64,000 nt of DNA from Streptomyces abyssalis (GTDB lineage: Bacteria; Actinomycetota; Actinomycetes; Streptomycetales; Streptomycetaceae). Under the pieces are notes generated by a model. The model searched no databases. It was not told the DNA's origin and was given only the letters and a program-made list of their open reading frames with translations. This document shows positions 23,576 to 31,586 of this stretch, one piece after another; positions within the stretch are counted from its first letter, which is position 1, and every line of letters begins with the position of its first letter. The stretch spans positions 496,001 to 560,000 of the forward strand of contig NZ_LJGT01000037.1 in the NCBI RefSeq assembly GCF_001751365.1. The letters run 5' to 3'. A program made the translations under genes and the position numbers.

Positions 23576-25255
23576 ATGACAAGCGACACGAACCCCCGGT
23601 CCGGAACCGCCCGCCGCTCCCGTCCTGACACACCATTGCTTGCCGGCATCGACATCGGGAGCACCCACTGCAAGGCGCTGCTCTGTACCCCCGACGGCAC
23701 CGTGCTGGCCCGTGCCCACCGCGCCACTCCCGGCGATCCCGGTCAACACACCTACGACGCGGACGAGTTGACCGCAGCCGCACTCGGCGCACTCACCGAC
23801 TGTGCCAGGGCCGCGGGCCGCGCTCCCACCACGATCGGACTGACCGGCATGGCCGAGACCGGTGTACCGCTCGACCGGCACGGGGCGCCGCTCGGACCCG
23901 TACTCGCGTGGGACGACCCGGCGCCCGCCGCGCATGCCGAAACGTTGCGCCGCAAGTACGGTGCGGCCGAACTGCACTCCCGCACCGGCGTGCTGCCCAG
24001 CCCCAAGGTCCCCCTGGCTCGCTGGTGCTGGCTGCGCGAACACCACCCGGAGCGGCTGAGCCGCATGCGGCAGTGGGCAGGCGCGGCCGACCTGGTGGCC
24101 CGCGCGCTGACCGGACGGGTGGGCACCGACGCCACGTTCGCCCAACGCAGCATGGCCTGGGAACCCGGAACGAACGGCGCCGCGGGACGGTGGAGCGCCG
24201 AACTGCTCGCCGAGGCCGGGCTGACACCCGCTCACATGCCGCACGTGCACCCGCCGGGCCGTCCCGTGGGAGCCGTCACCCGCGCCACGGCACGCCGTCT
24301 GGGGCTGCGCGCCGGCGCACACGTAGTCGTCGCCGGACACGACCATCTCGTCGGAGCATGGACCGCGGGCGCACGCAGCGCGGGGCTGGCGGCCGACTCC
24401 ATGGGCACCGCCGAAGCGGTGCTCACGGTCTCGGCAGCGCCGCCGGACCGTCCCGCCGCGGCGGCGGAGGGAATGTCCTGGGGCCGTCACGCGGACGGCG
24501 AACACTGGGTCACCATCGCCGGGATGGCGAGTTCGGGGGCGCTGGTCGAGTGGTTCTGCGACCGCTTCCTCCACGGGCCCGGAACGAGACGGGCAGGCGG
24601 GCCGGCTGAATCAGCCGAACCCTCGGTCCGCTACGAGGAGTTCGCCCGTCTCGTCGAACGCTGCGGCCGCCGGCCGCACGGGTCCGCCCCAGCCCTGCCC
24701 AGCGGCATCACCGTCGAGCCCTACCTCCAGGGGCGCAGCGCGCCGCACCCCGACCCCGCCGCACGCCTCGCCGTGCACGGCATGGCCGCCCGCCACGGGC
24801 CCGCCGACCTGGCGCTCGCCCTGCTGGAGGGAGCGGCATACCAGGCACGCTGGATGGCCGACGTACAGGCGGAGCTGACGGGCTCCCCGCCGCAGGCGGT
24901 CACACTCCTCGGCGGCTCCACCCGGCAGCGCACATGGACCGCGCTGAAAGCCGCCGTCACGCCGTGGGCCACGGAGGTCTGCACCGAGCCCGAAGCGGCC
25001 GCCCTGGGAGCGGCTGCATGGGGCGGAGCCGCCATCGGCATCGCGCCCGCCGGTATCCGGCCCGCGAGCACGTCCGTACGAACCCACGGCCCGGCCGCCG
25101 CGGCACACCGCGACGCTTACAGGGACCGGTTCCTGCCCCGGGTGACCCGGCAGTCCACGGGCCCGCGTCGTCAGCACCCGCCGGAGAGACCGCAAGCGCC
25201 ACAGGAAAGACAGGCAAGGCCGGAAGGAGAGGCAAGAGAGGCAGAAGTTCCCTGA
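23576..25255 (+). CDS. FGGY-family carbohydrate kinase
   Basis: This 559-residue sugar kinase of the FGGY/xylulokinase group phosphorylates a sugar or polyol with ATP. The phosphate-1 loop GIDIGSTHCKALL, the catalytic Asp in VVAGHDHLVGAW and the C-terminal ATP site LLGGSTRQ are present. The last 40 residues or so are a Pro/Gln/Arg/Glu-rich tail beyond the fold. No transporter, isomerase or regulator is adjacent, so the sugar cannot be inferred. GGGGAGG lies about 6 bases before the ATG. Confidence 0.85.
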   Translation: MTSDTNPRSGTARRSRPDTPLLAGIDIGSTHCKALLCTPDGTVLARAHRATPGDPGQHTYDADELTAAALGALTDCARAAGRAPTTIGLTGMAETGVPLDRHGAPLGPVLAWDDPAPAAHAETLRRKYGAAELHSRTGVLPSPKVPLARWCWLREHHPERLSRMRQWAGAADLVARALTGRVGTDATFAQRSMAWEPGTNGAAGRWSAELLAEAGLTPAHMPHVHPPGRPVGAVTRATARRLGLRAGAHVVVAGHDHLVGAWTAGARSAGLAADSMGTAEAVLTVSAAPPDRPAAAAEGMSWGRHADGEHWVTIAGMASSGALVEWFCDRFLHGPGTRRAGGPAESAEPSVRYEEFARLVERCGRRPHGSAPALPSGITVEPYLQGRSAPHPDPAARLAVHGMAARHGPADLALALLEGAAYQARWMADVQAELTGSPPQAVTLLGGSTRQRTWTALKAAVTPWATEVCTEPEAAALGAAAWGGAAIGIAPAGIRPASTSVRTHGPAAAAHRDAYRDRFLPRVTRQSTGPRRQHPPERPQAPQERQARPEGEAREAEVP

Positions 25256-25323
25256 GCGGGCCGCCGGTTCGCGCTCGCGTCGGACGGGGCGGGCGCCAGC
25301 GCGGCGGAGCGGACGGTCATCGT

Positions 25324-25375
25324 GGTGCTCAACTCACCGCGGTGATTGACGACCGCCGGTGCTCAACTCACCGCG
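25324..25375. repeat. Two copies of an 18-base repeat, each a small palindrome
   Basis: GGTGCTCAACTCACCGCG occurs at 25324-25341 and again at 25358-25375. Each copy contains GGTG-N7-CACC inverted arms. They lie between the convergent kinase and small secreted-protein genes and may fold as weak tandem hairpins. Confidence 0.7.
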
Positions 25376-25395
25376 CGGCGGCGGGACTTCCGGTC

Positions 25396-25689
25396 TCAGC
25401 CGCCGCAGTTGAGGTCCGACTGGCGCATGTGGCCCAGAGGTTCACCGGTGTCGGCGCGGAAGACGCGCCACAGGCGGACCGACTCCGTGGCGGCGACGTC
25501 CTCGCCTGCCCGCATGGTGCCGAGCAACTTGCTGCCGGCCCGGTCGGCCGCGTAGCGCGGCGCCTTGTCGTGCACCACCTCGCAGATCGCTCCCGCCTGC
25601 GCAGTGCCGCCGACGGAGGGGATGGCGATGGCGGCGACGGCGAGTGCGCAGGGTGCGGCGAGACGAACTGCCAGTTTCCGTTTCTTCAT
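25396..25689 (-). CDS. Small secreted SH3-like protein
   Basis: This is a 97-residue exported protein. The signal peptide MKKRKLAVRLAAPCALAVA ends near GGTAQA. The mature part is about 70 residues with two cysteines (AICEVV and DLNCGG, likely a disulfide). Its strand pattern (RAGSKLLGTMRAGEDVAATES, then GEPLGHMRQSDL) resembles bacterial SH3 domains that bind cell-wall peptides. The start at 25689 is taken because the signal peptide begins there and GGAGAAGG precedes it. It is related in plan to the larger protein at 30921-31415. Confidence 0.75.
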   Translation of the reverse strand: MKKRKLAVRLAAPCALAVAAIAIPSVGGTAQAGAICEVVHDKAPRYAADRAGSKLLGTMRAGEDVAATESVRLWRVFRADTGEPLGHMRQSDLNCGG

Positions 25690-25776
25690 CCTTCTCCCCG
25701 TATCGGTACGGCTCGGTGCACATCTACACCACCATCGTGCCAACCCCTCACCCGGGCAGGCAGGTTCGGGGGTGGA

Positions 25777-27690
25777 TTAGGCACTCCGTGCCACCCCGGC
25801 CGGCTCTGCCGCCGCCCTGCCGACGGCCAGGGCAGTGGCCATGATCGTCAGCTGTGGATTCACTTCCGGGCAGCTCGGAAGCGCGGACCCGTCGGCGATC
25901 ACCACCCCTTGTACGCCGCGCAGCCGTCCCGCGGTGTCCGCCGGAGCGGTCTGCGGATCGGCGCCCAGTGCCACCGTGCCGGTGGGGTGAAAGGCCGACA
26001 GATGCAGCTGCTTGGCGCTCAACCCCCGCAGAAGCTCCCGGAGTTGATCCTGCGAGTACGCCTTCGGCGCGGCGGGGATTCCCGTGAGGACCTCGTCCGC
26101 GCCCGCCGCGAAAAGCACCCTCCCCATCGCCTCGACGGCGCGCATCAGCCGCTCCCCGTCCCGGCGGGCCAAGTCGTAGCGCAGCAGCGTACGCCTGGCT
26201 CCCAGGACTCGGCCCGACGGCAGGTCCGCGATCATAGCGCCCAGCGTGGCGAGCGACTCGGCGCCGTCCAGCTCCCGGCGCAGGGCGCGTCCCACCCCGG
26301 GAAGCACGAACGATCCCATGCCGGGCGGCCCGGCCGTGGCCTCGATGAGGATGCCGTCGTCGTGCAGCTCCTCCACGCCGACGCTCTGCAGCACGCCCCG
26401 CCAGGCGGTGACCGGCTCGGCGAAGCGTCCCGCCACGCTGGCCGCGGGATGGATCGCGAGATTGCGCCCGAGGCGGGGATGGCCGCCCAGCCCTGAGCGG
26501 CGCAGCAGCGGCGGCGAGTGCAGGGCGCCCGCGGCGACCACCACGAGCGGACTGAGGATCTCCAACTCGCTGCCGTCCGGGCGGCGTACGGCCACGCCGC
26601 ACGCCCGCGGACCACCCGGGCGGTCCTTCTCGACCAGGATGCGCTGCACATACGCCTGGGTGACGATCCGCGCTCCCGCCGCGCACGCGTCGGGCAGCAC
26701 CGACAGCTGCACGCTCTGCTTCGCTCCCGTCGGGCAGCCCACGACGCACTGGCAGGAGCCCTTGCAGCCGGTCGCGTTGCGGCGCAGCGGCGCCGCCTGC
26801 CAGCCGAGCCGTTCCGCTCCGAGCAGCGCGGTGCGCCCGTTGCGCCCGAGTACGTCGAGCGGGGCGGTGGCGACCTGCAGGGTGCGTTCGACCTCGTCGA
26901 GACATTCGCCGAAGGCGGCCCGGTCGGCGAAGGACAGCCCGTACGAATCGCGCCAGCGGGTCAGCACACGGTCCGGAGTGCGGTAGCACGTACCGGAGTT
27001 GACGACCGTGGTCCCGCCGACGGCGCGGCCGACTGGCAGCACGACGGGCGGGTTGCCCAGTGCCACGGTGCCGCCGCCGTCGCGGTAGAGCTCTCCGAAG
27101 CGGTCGAGGGGCGCGCGGCGGCCGAAGTCGGCGGTGGTGTGCCGCCGCCCCTCCTCCAGTACGAGGACCCTCATTCCGGCGCGCGCGAGCGTGCGGGCCG
27201 CGATGGCACCGCCCGCACCGGAGCCGATGACGACGGCGTCGGCCGAGGATCTGTCCGGCCACTCCACGGACGGCACGCAGTCCAGCGGCGGATCGTCGGG
27301 CGGCGGCGTCTGCCCGGTGGGCGCTGCCTGCCCGGTGGGCGCGGGCTCCTCGTGGAGCATCCGCTCCGTGCCGGCGGCGAGCATCACCGGCACCTTCACC
27401 GCGTCCAGCACCGGCAGCAGCGAGGGGCGGGCGGCGAGTGACGCCAGCACCGTCTCCCGCTCGTCAGGGGTGAGGCCGCGCATCCGGCGGCCGGTGCGGA
27501 GCGCGGCGTAGGCGTCGACCGCGGCTGCCGCGGCGCGGACACCGGCCCGCGCGGGTGCGGGCATCGTGCCGAGTACGGAGCCGAGGCGGCGCGGCACGGC
27601 GCCCGGCCAGCTCTTGCTGCCGTCGTCGGCGAGAAGCGCGGCGACGAGCCCGCCGAGCCGTTCGCGTCCGCCGTCACCGGGGCCGCTCAT
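25777..27690 (-). CDS. GMC-family FAD oxidoreductase (long-chain-alcohol-oxidase-like)
   Basis: This 637-residue flavoprotein of the glucose-methanol-choline family has an N-terminal helical extension of about 110 residues (LTPDERETVLASLAARPSLL), as in long-chain alcohol oxidases. The FAD loop VVIGSGAGGAIAARTLA follows, then a central segment with four cysteines (GCKGSCQCVVGCPTGAKQ). The C-terminal HPTGTVALG and DGSALPSCPEVNPQLT motifs contain the active-site histidine and the FAD cap. Its ATG overlaps the stop of the unknown protein upstream (ATGA), so the two are coupled. The substrate is probably a hydrophobic alcohol or sterol, by family analogy only. Confidence 0.88.
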   Translation of the reverse strand: MSGPGDGGRERLGGLVAALLADDGSKSWPGAVPRRLGSVLGTMPAPARAGVRAAAAAVDAYAALRTGRRMRGLTPDERETVLASLAARPSLLPVLDAVKVPVMLAAGTERMLHEEPAPTGQAAPTGQTPPPDDPPLDCVPSVEWPDRSSADAVVIGSGAGGAIAARTLARAGMRVLVLEEGRRHTTADFGRRAPLDRFGELYRDGGGTVALGNPPVVLPVGRAVGGTTVVNSGTCYRTPDRVLTRWRDSYGLSFADRAAFGECLDEVERTLQVATAPLDVLGRNGRTALLGAERLGWQAAPLRRNATGCKGSCQCVVGCPTGAKQSVQLSVLPDACAAGARIVTQAYVQRILVEKDRPGGPRACGVAVRRPDGSELEILSPLVVVAAGALHSPPLLRRSGLGGHPRLGRNLAIHPAASVAGRFAEPVTAWRGVLQSVGVEELHDDGILIEATAGPPGMGSFVLPGVGRALRRELDGAESLATLGAMIADLPSGRVLGARRTLLRYDLARRDGERLMRAVEAMGRVLFAAGADEVLTGIPAAPKAYSQDQLRELLRGLSAKQLHLSAFHPTGTVALGADPQTAPADTAGRLRGVQGVVIADGSALPSCPEVNPQLTIMATALAVGRAAAEPAGVARSA

Positions 27691-29165
27691 CGGTCACCCA
27701 CCTCGGCGTGCGCCGTGCCGTCCAGCGACCACTCCGCTTCCTTGCGCCAGCGCCCCCACCACCGCTCCAGCAGGATGTGCGCGTCCGCCGTCTCGCTGTT
27801 GCGGCACACGGCGCCGCTCCCGTCGGGATCGGTGTAGTCGAGGGCCAGGGTGCGCTCCTCGGGCTGGGACACCTCGACCCGTATGCGGCGCAGTCCGCAG
27901 CGGCCCGTGACCGTCCAGGTGGGCAGCGACACACGCGCCTTGAAGCGTCCCGGCCCCGCCCAGCCGAGCGCGGTCCGCTCGGGCCGCCGGGGCCAGGTGC
28001 GGCCGTCCTTGCGCAGCCGCAGGAACACCAGCGGAGGCAGCCTCCGCAGCCCGGGGCGCATCGAGGTCGCAGCGACGATCTCCAGCACGTCACCCCCGCC
28101 GAGGTCCGCGTGCAGCCACGCCCAGCGGCGCGCGTTGCCGTGCCCGTAGATCCTCGCGGTCGCCCCGTGTGCGCCGTCCAGCCGCAACTCGCCGCCCTCA
28201 TAGGCGAATGTGCCCGTGTAGGAGGCGCGGGGCGCCGGAACGATCTGCGCTGCCGGAAGCAGCTGCCGGCGCCAGGACCAGTGAGGGAAGGTGAACAGCG
28301 GCCCGTCCAGGGGACGTTCGGCCAGCTCCCAGCGGAACGGGCCCGCCGCGCCGCGGAGTCCGCCCGGCCCGGACTTGATGCCGTCGGCCGCGAAGCCCTC
28401 TCCGGCGGGCGGCGGCTTCCACGGCTCGGGCCCGAACCGCGCGTGCTCGACGGGCCCTTCGCCGTCGGCGGGGAAGCGGGCCACCCAGCCGTGCGCGTAC
28501 GCGCCGGAGCCGTCGGACGGCGCGACGAGTTCGTGGTGCAGCCACAGCCCGGTGCGGGTGGCCGGGTCGGTGACGGTCGTGTACCAGACCTCCGTGCGAC
28601 CCGGGGCGCCGTCCCAGCGCGGTGCGAGCTGGGCCGCCGCGCCGCCCCCGGCGCGGGGGAAGCGGAAGCTGGTGAGGAAGGGGAGGAGCTGTGTGGTGAG
28701 GGGGAAGCGCAGCGTTCCCGTCCCGGCGGCCCGTGCCCGGCCGCCCCCGTCATCGCTCCCTCCGTGCATCCCCGGCAGACCCTCGGCGCCGCCCTCTCTT
28801 TCTGCGTCGCCCTCGAAGAGCGAGAACGGGAGGAGCGTCATCGACTTCACCGGCCTGCCGAGGGATATCGACTTCCAGCCGTCGAGGACGTAGCGGCGGC
28901 TCCCCACCGTGAAGCCGATCCGGTAGCGGATGCGGCGCCGTGCGAGTGGCGAGATCTCCAGCTCGCCCGTGGCCCGGGCGTCGTCGGCCAGCCCGGCGAT
29001 CCGTACCCTTCCGGTCACGACGGCTTCGGTGGTGCGGTGCGGGAGCAGCACGTCTTCGGCCCGTACGGACAGATCCAGGCGCATCGCCCGTGGTCCGCTC
29101 TCCCCGTCCAGAAGCACGGAACCGGACATGACCTCCGAGAACGCGGTCCCCCTGCCGGCGCCCAT
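27687..29165 (-). CDS. Protein of unknown function coupled to GMC oxidoreductase
   Basis: This is a 492-residue protein with no signal peptide or membrane helix. The first 110 residues have the segment RIGFTVGSRRYVLDGWKSIS and look like one beta-rich domain. The remainder is beta-rich, with many Trp and aromatic strands (LWLHHELVAPSDGSGAYAHG, IYGHGNARRWAWLHADLGGG, HILLERWWGRWRKEAEW). This pattern recalls the two-lipocalin fold of carotenoid hydratases (CrtC) and tocopherol cyclases, but I cannot confirm a family. The gene sits between a GntR regulator (TGATG overlap) and the GMC oxidase (ATGA overlap), so the three form one operon. Handling the same lipid-like substrate is a plausible role. 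Confidence 0.6.
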   Translation of the reverse strand: MGAGRGTAFSEVMSGSVLLDGESGPRAMRLDLSVRAEDVLLPHRTTEAVVTGRVRIAGLADDARATGELEISPLARRRIRYRIGFTVGSRRYVLDGWKSISLGRPVKSMTLLPFSLFEGDAEREGGAEGLPGMHGGSDDGGGRARAAGTGTLRFPLTTQLLPFLTSFRFPRAGGGAAAQLAPRWDGAPGRTEVWYTTVTDPATRTGLWLHHELVAPSDGSGAYAHGWVARFPADGEGPVEHARFGPEPWKPPPAGEGFAADGIKSGPGGLRGAAGPFRWELAERPLDGPLFTFPHWSWRRQLLPAAQIVPAPRASYTGTFAYEGGELRLDGAHGATARIYGHGNARRWAWLHADLGGGDVLEIVAATSMRPGLRRLPPLVFLRLRKDGRTWPRRPERTALGWAGPGRFKARVSLPTWTVTGRCGLRRIRVEVSQPEERTLALDYTDPDGSGAVCRNSETADAHILLERWWGRWRKEAEWSLDGTAHAEVGDR

Positions 29166-29857
29166 CAGGCGATCCCGAGGCCGTCGAGCATGATGCGTTC
29201 GGTGGCGGCGAGATAGGCGTCAGCCGCCTCACGTGCCCCCTTCGCGTCGCCCTCACCGACCGCCGAGACCACGGGCGCGAGCCGCGCGTGCGCCACATCC
29301 GGGTCGAGGAACGGCCCGACGAGATGGGCGCGCATCGGCACGTACGCGTTGAAGAGCGTGTTGGTCAGCAGCGTGTAGACACGGTTGCCGGTCGCGCGGG
29401 CGAGCGCACGGTGCACCTCGATGTCGGCGAGCTGCACGTCGCCGCCGCCCTCGGCCTGGCCGACGGCGGCGAGCAGTCCGCGCAGCTCCTCACGCTGCCG
29501 CGCCGTGGCCTTCACCGCGGCCCGCTCCGCGATCAACGCCCCGACGCTGCGCCGCACTTCGAAGATCTCGCCCAGCCATTCGGGGCTGTGCCGCACCAGC
29601 ATGGGCAGGAGGTCGGCGCCGCCGAGCCGCACGAAGTCCCGTACGCGCGTGCCGACTCCGTGCCGGGTCTCGAGCAGCCCTGACTGCACGAGACGGCCGA
29701 AGGCGTGCTTGAGCGTGGTGCGTGTGACGCCGTAGCCCTCGGCCAGCTCGCGCTCGGGAGGCAGATAACTGCCCGCCGGATGGGACCCGGTGAGGATCTC
29801 CTCGCGCAGCTTGTTCTCCAGTACGTCGACGATCGTCTCGCGGGGGAGGGTCTCCAC
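29165..29857 (-). CDS. GntR/FadR-family transcriptional regulator
   Basis: This 230-residue regulator has an N-terminal winged helix (REEILTGSHPAGSYLPPERELA, then GVTRTTLKHAFGRLVQSGLL) and a C-terminal all-helical FCD ligand domain. The FCD domain carries VRRSVGALIAERAAVKAT and metal-type histidines such as EVHRALARATGN. It heads the operon with the unknown protein and the GMC oxidase, and probably controls it through the palindrome at 29899-29917, 42 bases upstream of its start. FCD regulators usually bind acids or sugar acids. Confidence 0.88.
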   Translation of the reverse strand: METLPRETIVDVLENKLREEILTGSHPAGSYLPPERELAEGYGVTRTTLKHAFGRLVQSGLLETRHGVGTRVRDFVRLGGADLLPMLVRHSPEWLGEIFEVRRSVGALIAERAAVKATARQREELRGLLAAVGQAEGGGDVQLADIEVHRALARATGNRVYTLLTNTLFNAYVPMRAHLVGPFLDPDVAHARLAPVVSAVGEGDAKGAREAADAYLAATERIMLDGLGIA

Positions 29858-29898
29858 GGCCCGGCACCTTCCTCAACGGCTCTGTGTTCCTCAGTGAC

Positions 29899-29917
29899 TC
29901 AGTGGATGAGCCACTGA
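29899..29917. promoter_or_regulatory. Operator-like palindrome before the GntR operon
   Basis: TCAGTGG-ATGAG-CCACTGA, with perfect 7-base arms, lies 42 bases upstream of the GntR start codon; a further CAGTGA half-site lies next to it. The position suits autorepression of the three-gene operon. Confidence 0.65.
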
Positions 29918-30104
29918 ATCACGTACAGTCCAGGGGGACAAGAGGTCTGCTGTGACGAGGACGGTCACGCGGGCCGAGGCGGCGAGCAGGAACCAGGGCT
30001 GCTGGACGCCCCAACGACCCCCCGGTTAACGTGCGTTAGCCATGCGCGGGTCCCCGGCCGAGGCCGACCGCGCGCATTCCCGACCCGCACAGTAGGAGCC
30101 CGCC

Positions 30105-30749
30105 GTGCCCGAACTGACCGCCCACGAGCTGCTGACCACCACCCGGAGCGTCCGCAAGCGGCTGGACCTTCAGCGGCCGGTGGACCCCGCCCTCGTCCGC
30201 GAATGCATCGAGACGGCCCTGCAGGCGCCCAGCGGCTCCAACGCGCAGCGCTGGCACTGGCTCGTCCTCACCGACCCCGAGGTCCGGCGGGAGGTGGGCG
30301 CGCTCTACCAGAAGTCGTGCCGCGCCTATCTCGACTCGCCGAACGCCGCCGGCCGCCTGTACGCGGACGACCCGGAACGCTCACGGGTGCAGGCCCGGGT
30401 CAACGACAGCGTGGCTCATCTGGCGGACCGCATGGGCGAAGTCCCCGTGCTGGTGATCCCGTGCCTCCAGCTCCCCTCCGAGACCCTTCCCGAGGGCAAC
30501 CAGGCGGGCCTGTGGGGCTCCGTCCTGCCGGCGGCCTGGAGCTACATGCTCGCGGCCAGAGCACGTGGCCTCGGCACCGCCTGGACCACGCTGCATCTGC
30601 GGTACGAGGACGAGGTCGCCCGTGTCCTCGGCCTCCCGGCGAACGTCCGCCAGGCCGCCCTCATCCCGACCGCCCACTACACGGGCGACACCTTCAAGCC
30701 GGCGCCCCGTGCGCCCCTGTCGGAGGTGCTGCACGAGAACGGCTGGTGA
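30105..30749 (+). CDS. Nitroreductase-family oxidoreductase
   Basis: This 214-residue FMN-binding protein has the nitroreductase fold. RSVRKRLDLQRPVD is the N-terminal FMN-phosphate segment (RSxR), and ALQAPSGSNAQRWHW is the second FMN loop. ARGLGTAWTTLHL near the C-terminus completes the site. These dimeric enzymes reduce nitro groups, quinones or enoates with NAD(P)H. Start chosen at GTG 30105, after AGGAG. It is divergent from the GntR operon and followed by a strong terminator. Confidence 0.87.
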   Translation: MPELTAHELLTTTRSVRKRLDLQRPVDPALVRECIETALQAPSGSNAQRWHWLVLTDPEVRREVGALYQKSCRAYLDSPNAAGRLYADDPERSRVQARVNDSVAHLADRMGEVPVLVIPCLQLPSETLPEGNQAGLWGSVLPAAWSYMLAARARGLGTAWTTLHLRYEDEVARVLGLPANVRQAALIPTAHYTGDTFKPAPRAPLSEVLHENGW

Positions 30750-30782
30750 TCTTCGCCCGCGACGGCGAGCCCCCGAACGGCC

Positions 30783-30818
30783 CTCCGGCCGGCGACGTGT
30801 CACCGTCGCCGGCCGGAG
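30783..30818. terminator. Bidirectional terminator after the nitroreductase gene
   Basis: A perfect 15-base-pair stem (30783-30797 with 30804-30818) and a 6-base loop lie between convergent genes. Confidence 0.8.
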
Positions 30819-30920
30819 TCCGCGGTGTCCCAGTGCGGGGAGGTCAGCCGGGTGGGCCGTTCATTTCCATGGCCTGTGACTGTGACATGCCCTGGCGAGG
30901 ACACCGCACCCAGCCGGCGA

Positions 30921-31415
30921 TCAGCTGCACCTGCTGATCGCACCCTTGAGCGTGACGTAGTAGGCGCTGACGTATCCCGTCCGGAACTCGTTCTCATCCC
31001 GGACCCGGTACCAAGTCGTGTTGCCGTGGACGTTCTCGCCCGGCACCCAGCAGGAGAGCGGGACCTGGGTGTCGGGACCGAACCTCGCGACCTCCGTGGC
31101 GGTGGTCCTCGGCGCGCTCCGCTCCGAGAGATAGGCGACGTTCCTGTGCACCGTGCCGTACGGCTCCCTCGGGGCGGTTGCTTCGTCGCCTTCGCCGGCT
31201 CCGGGGTCGCCGGAGATGTCTCCCCGGCCGTCCACCTTGTTGTGGTTCCCCAGCACCAGCTGGTTGTTGTCTCCCTTCACGACGATCTTGTGGCCGCCCT
31301 TGTGGTGACCACCGTCTCCGTACCCGTCGTTGGCCTGGGCGACCGCGGTGCCCCCGCCTGCCAGGGCCAGTGCCGCCAGCAGTGCCACACCGATCTGCGT
31401 CCTGTTCGTCTTCAC
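30921..31415 (-). CDS. Secreted SH3-like protein with His/Gly-rich N-terminus
   Basis: This is a 164-residue exported protein. The signal peptide (VKTNRTQIGVALLAALALAG) ends near AQA. A short Gly/His/Asp-rich stretch, NDGYGDGGHHKGGHK, that could bind metal comes next, then a KGDNNQLVLGNHN turn. The C-terminal 80 residues resemble an SH3-like domain with two cysteines (LSCWVPG and ISRCS). The GTG at 31413-31415 is chosen because AAGGGA precedes it and the signal peptide starts there. The upstream leader forms an inverted repeat covering that ribosome binding site. The function is unknown; a role at the cell wall is likely from export and fold. Confidence 0.72.
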   Translation of the reverse strand: MKTNRTQIGVALLAALALAGGGTAVAQANDGYGDGGHHKGGHKIVVKGDNNQLVLGNHNKVDGRGDISGDPGAGEGDEATAPREPYGTVHRNVAYLSERSAPRTTATEVARFGPDTQVPLSCWVPGENVHGNTTWYRVRDENEFRTGYVSAYYVTLKGAISRCS

Positions 31416-31420
31416 ATCCG

Positions 31421-31453
31421 TTCCCTTCAGTGAATTAACTACAGTGAAGGGAA
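31421..31453 (-). promoter_or_regulatory. Inverted repeat that can sequester the ribosome binding site
   Basis: TTCCCTTCA (31421-31429) and TGAAGGGAA (31445-31453) are perfect 9-base arms around 15 bases. In the mRNA of the SH3-like gene the arm nearest the start codon contains the GAAGGGAA ribosome binding site, so folding would hide it. Confidence 0.6.
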
Positions 31454-31457
31454 GGTA

Positions 31458-31467
31458 TATGTACATA
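31458..31467. promoter_or_regulatory. AT-rich palindrome in the SH3-like gene promoter
   Basis: TATGTACATA is a perfect 10-base palindrome inside an AT-rich segment (about 31436-31492) that stands out in this GC-rich window. It lies just upstream of the leader hairpin and probably overlaps the promoter. Confidence 0.5.
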
Positions 31468-31586
31468 AATGCCTATAGGACTATTGATCCGATCGTGAGC
31501 GCGCCACTGCCGGGATCAGCCAGGTCGCGTCGCGGTGGGCTCCCGTGAAGGCGTACGGACGGGATCAGCGGTGTGACGAGTGAGCG

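Noticed and set aside
25324..25375. A CRISPR-like array from the two 18-base repeats
   Set aside because: Only two copies, a short spacing and no further repeats or cas genes. Simple duplication explains it.
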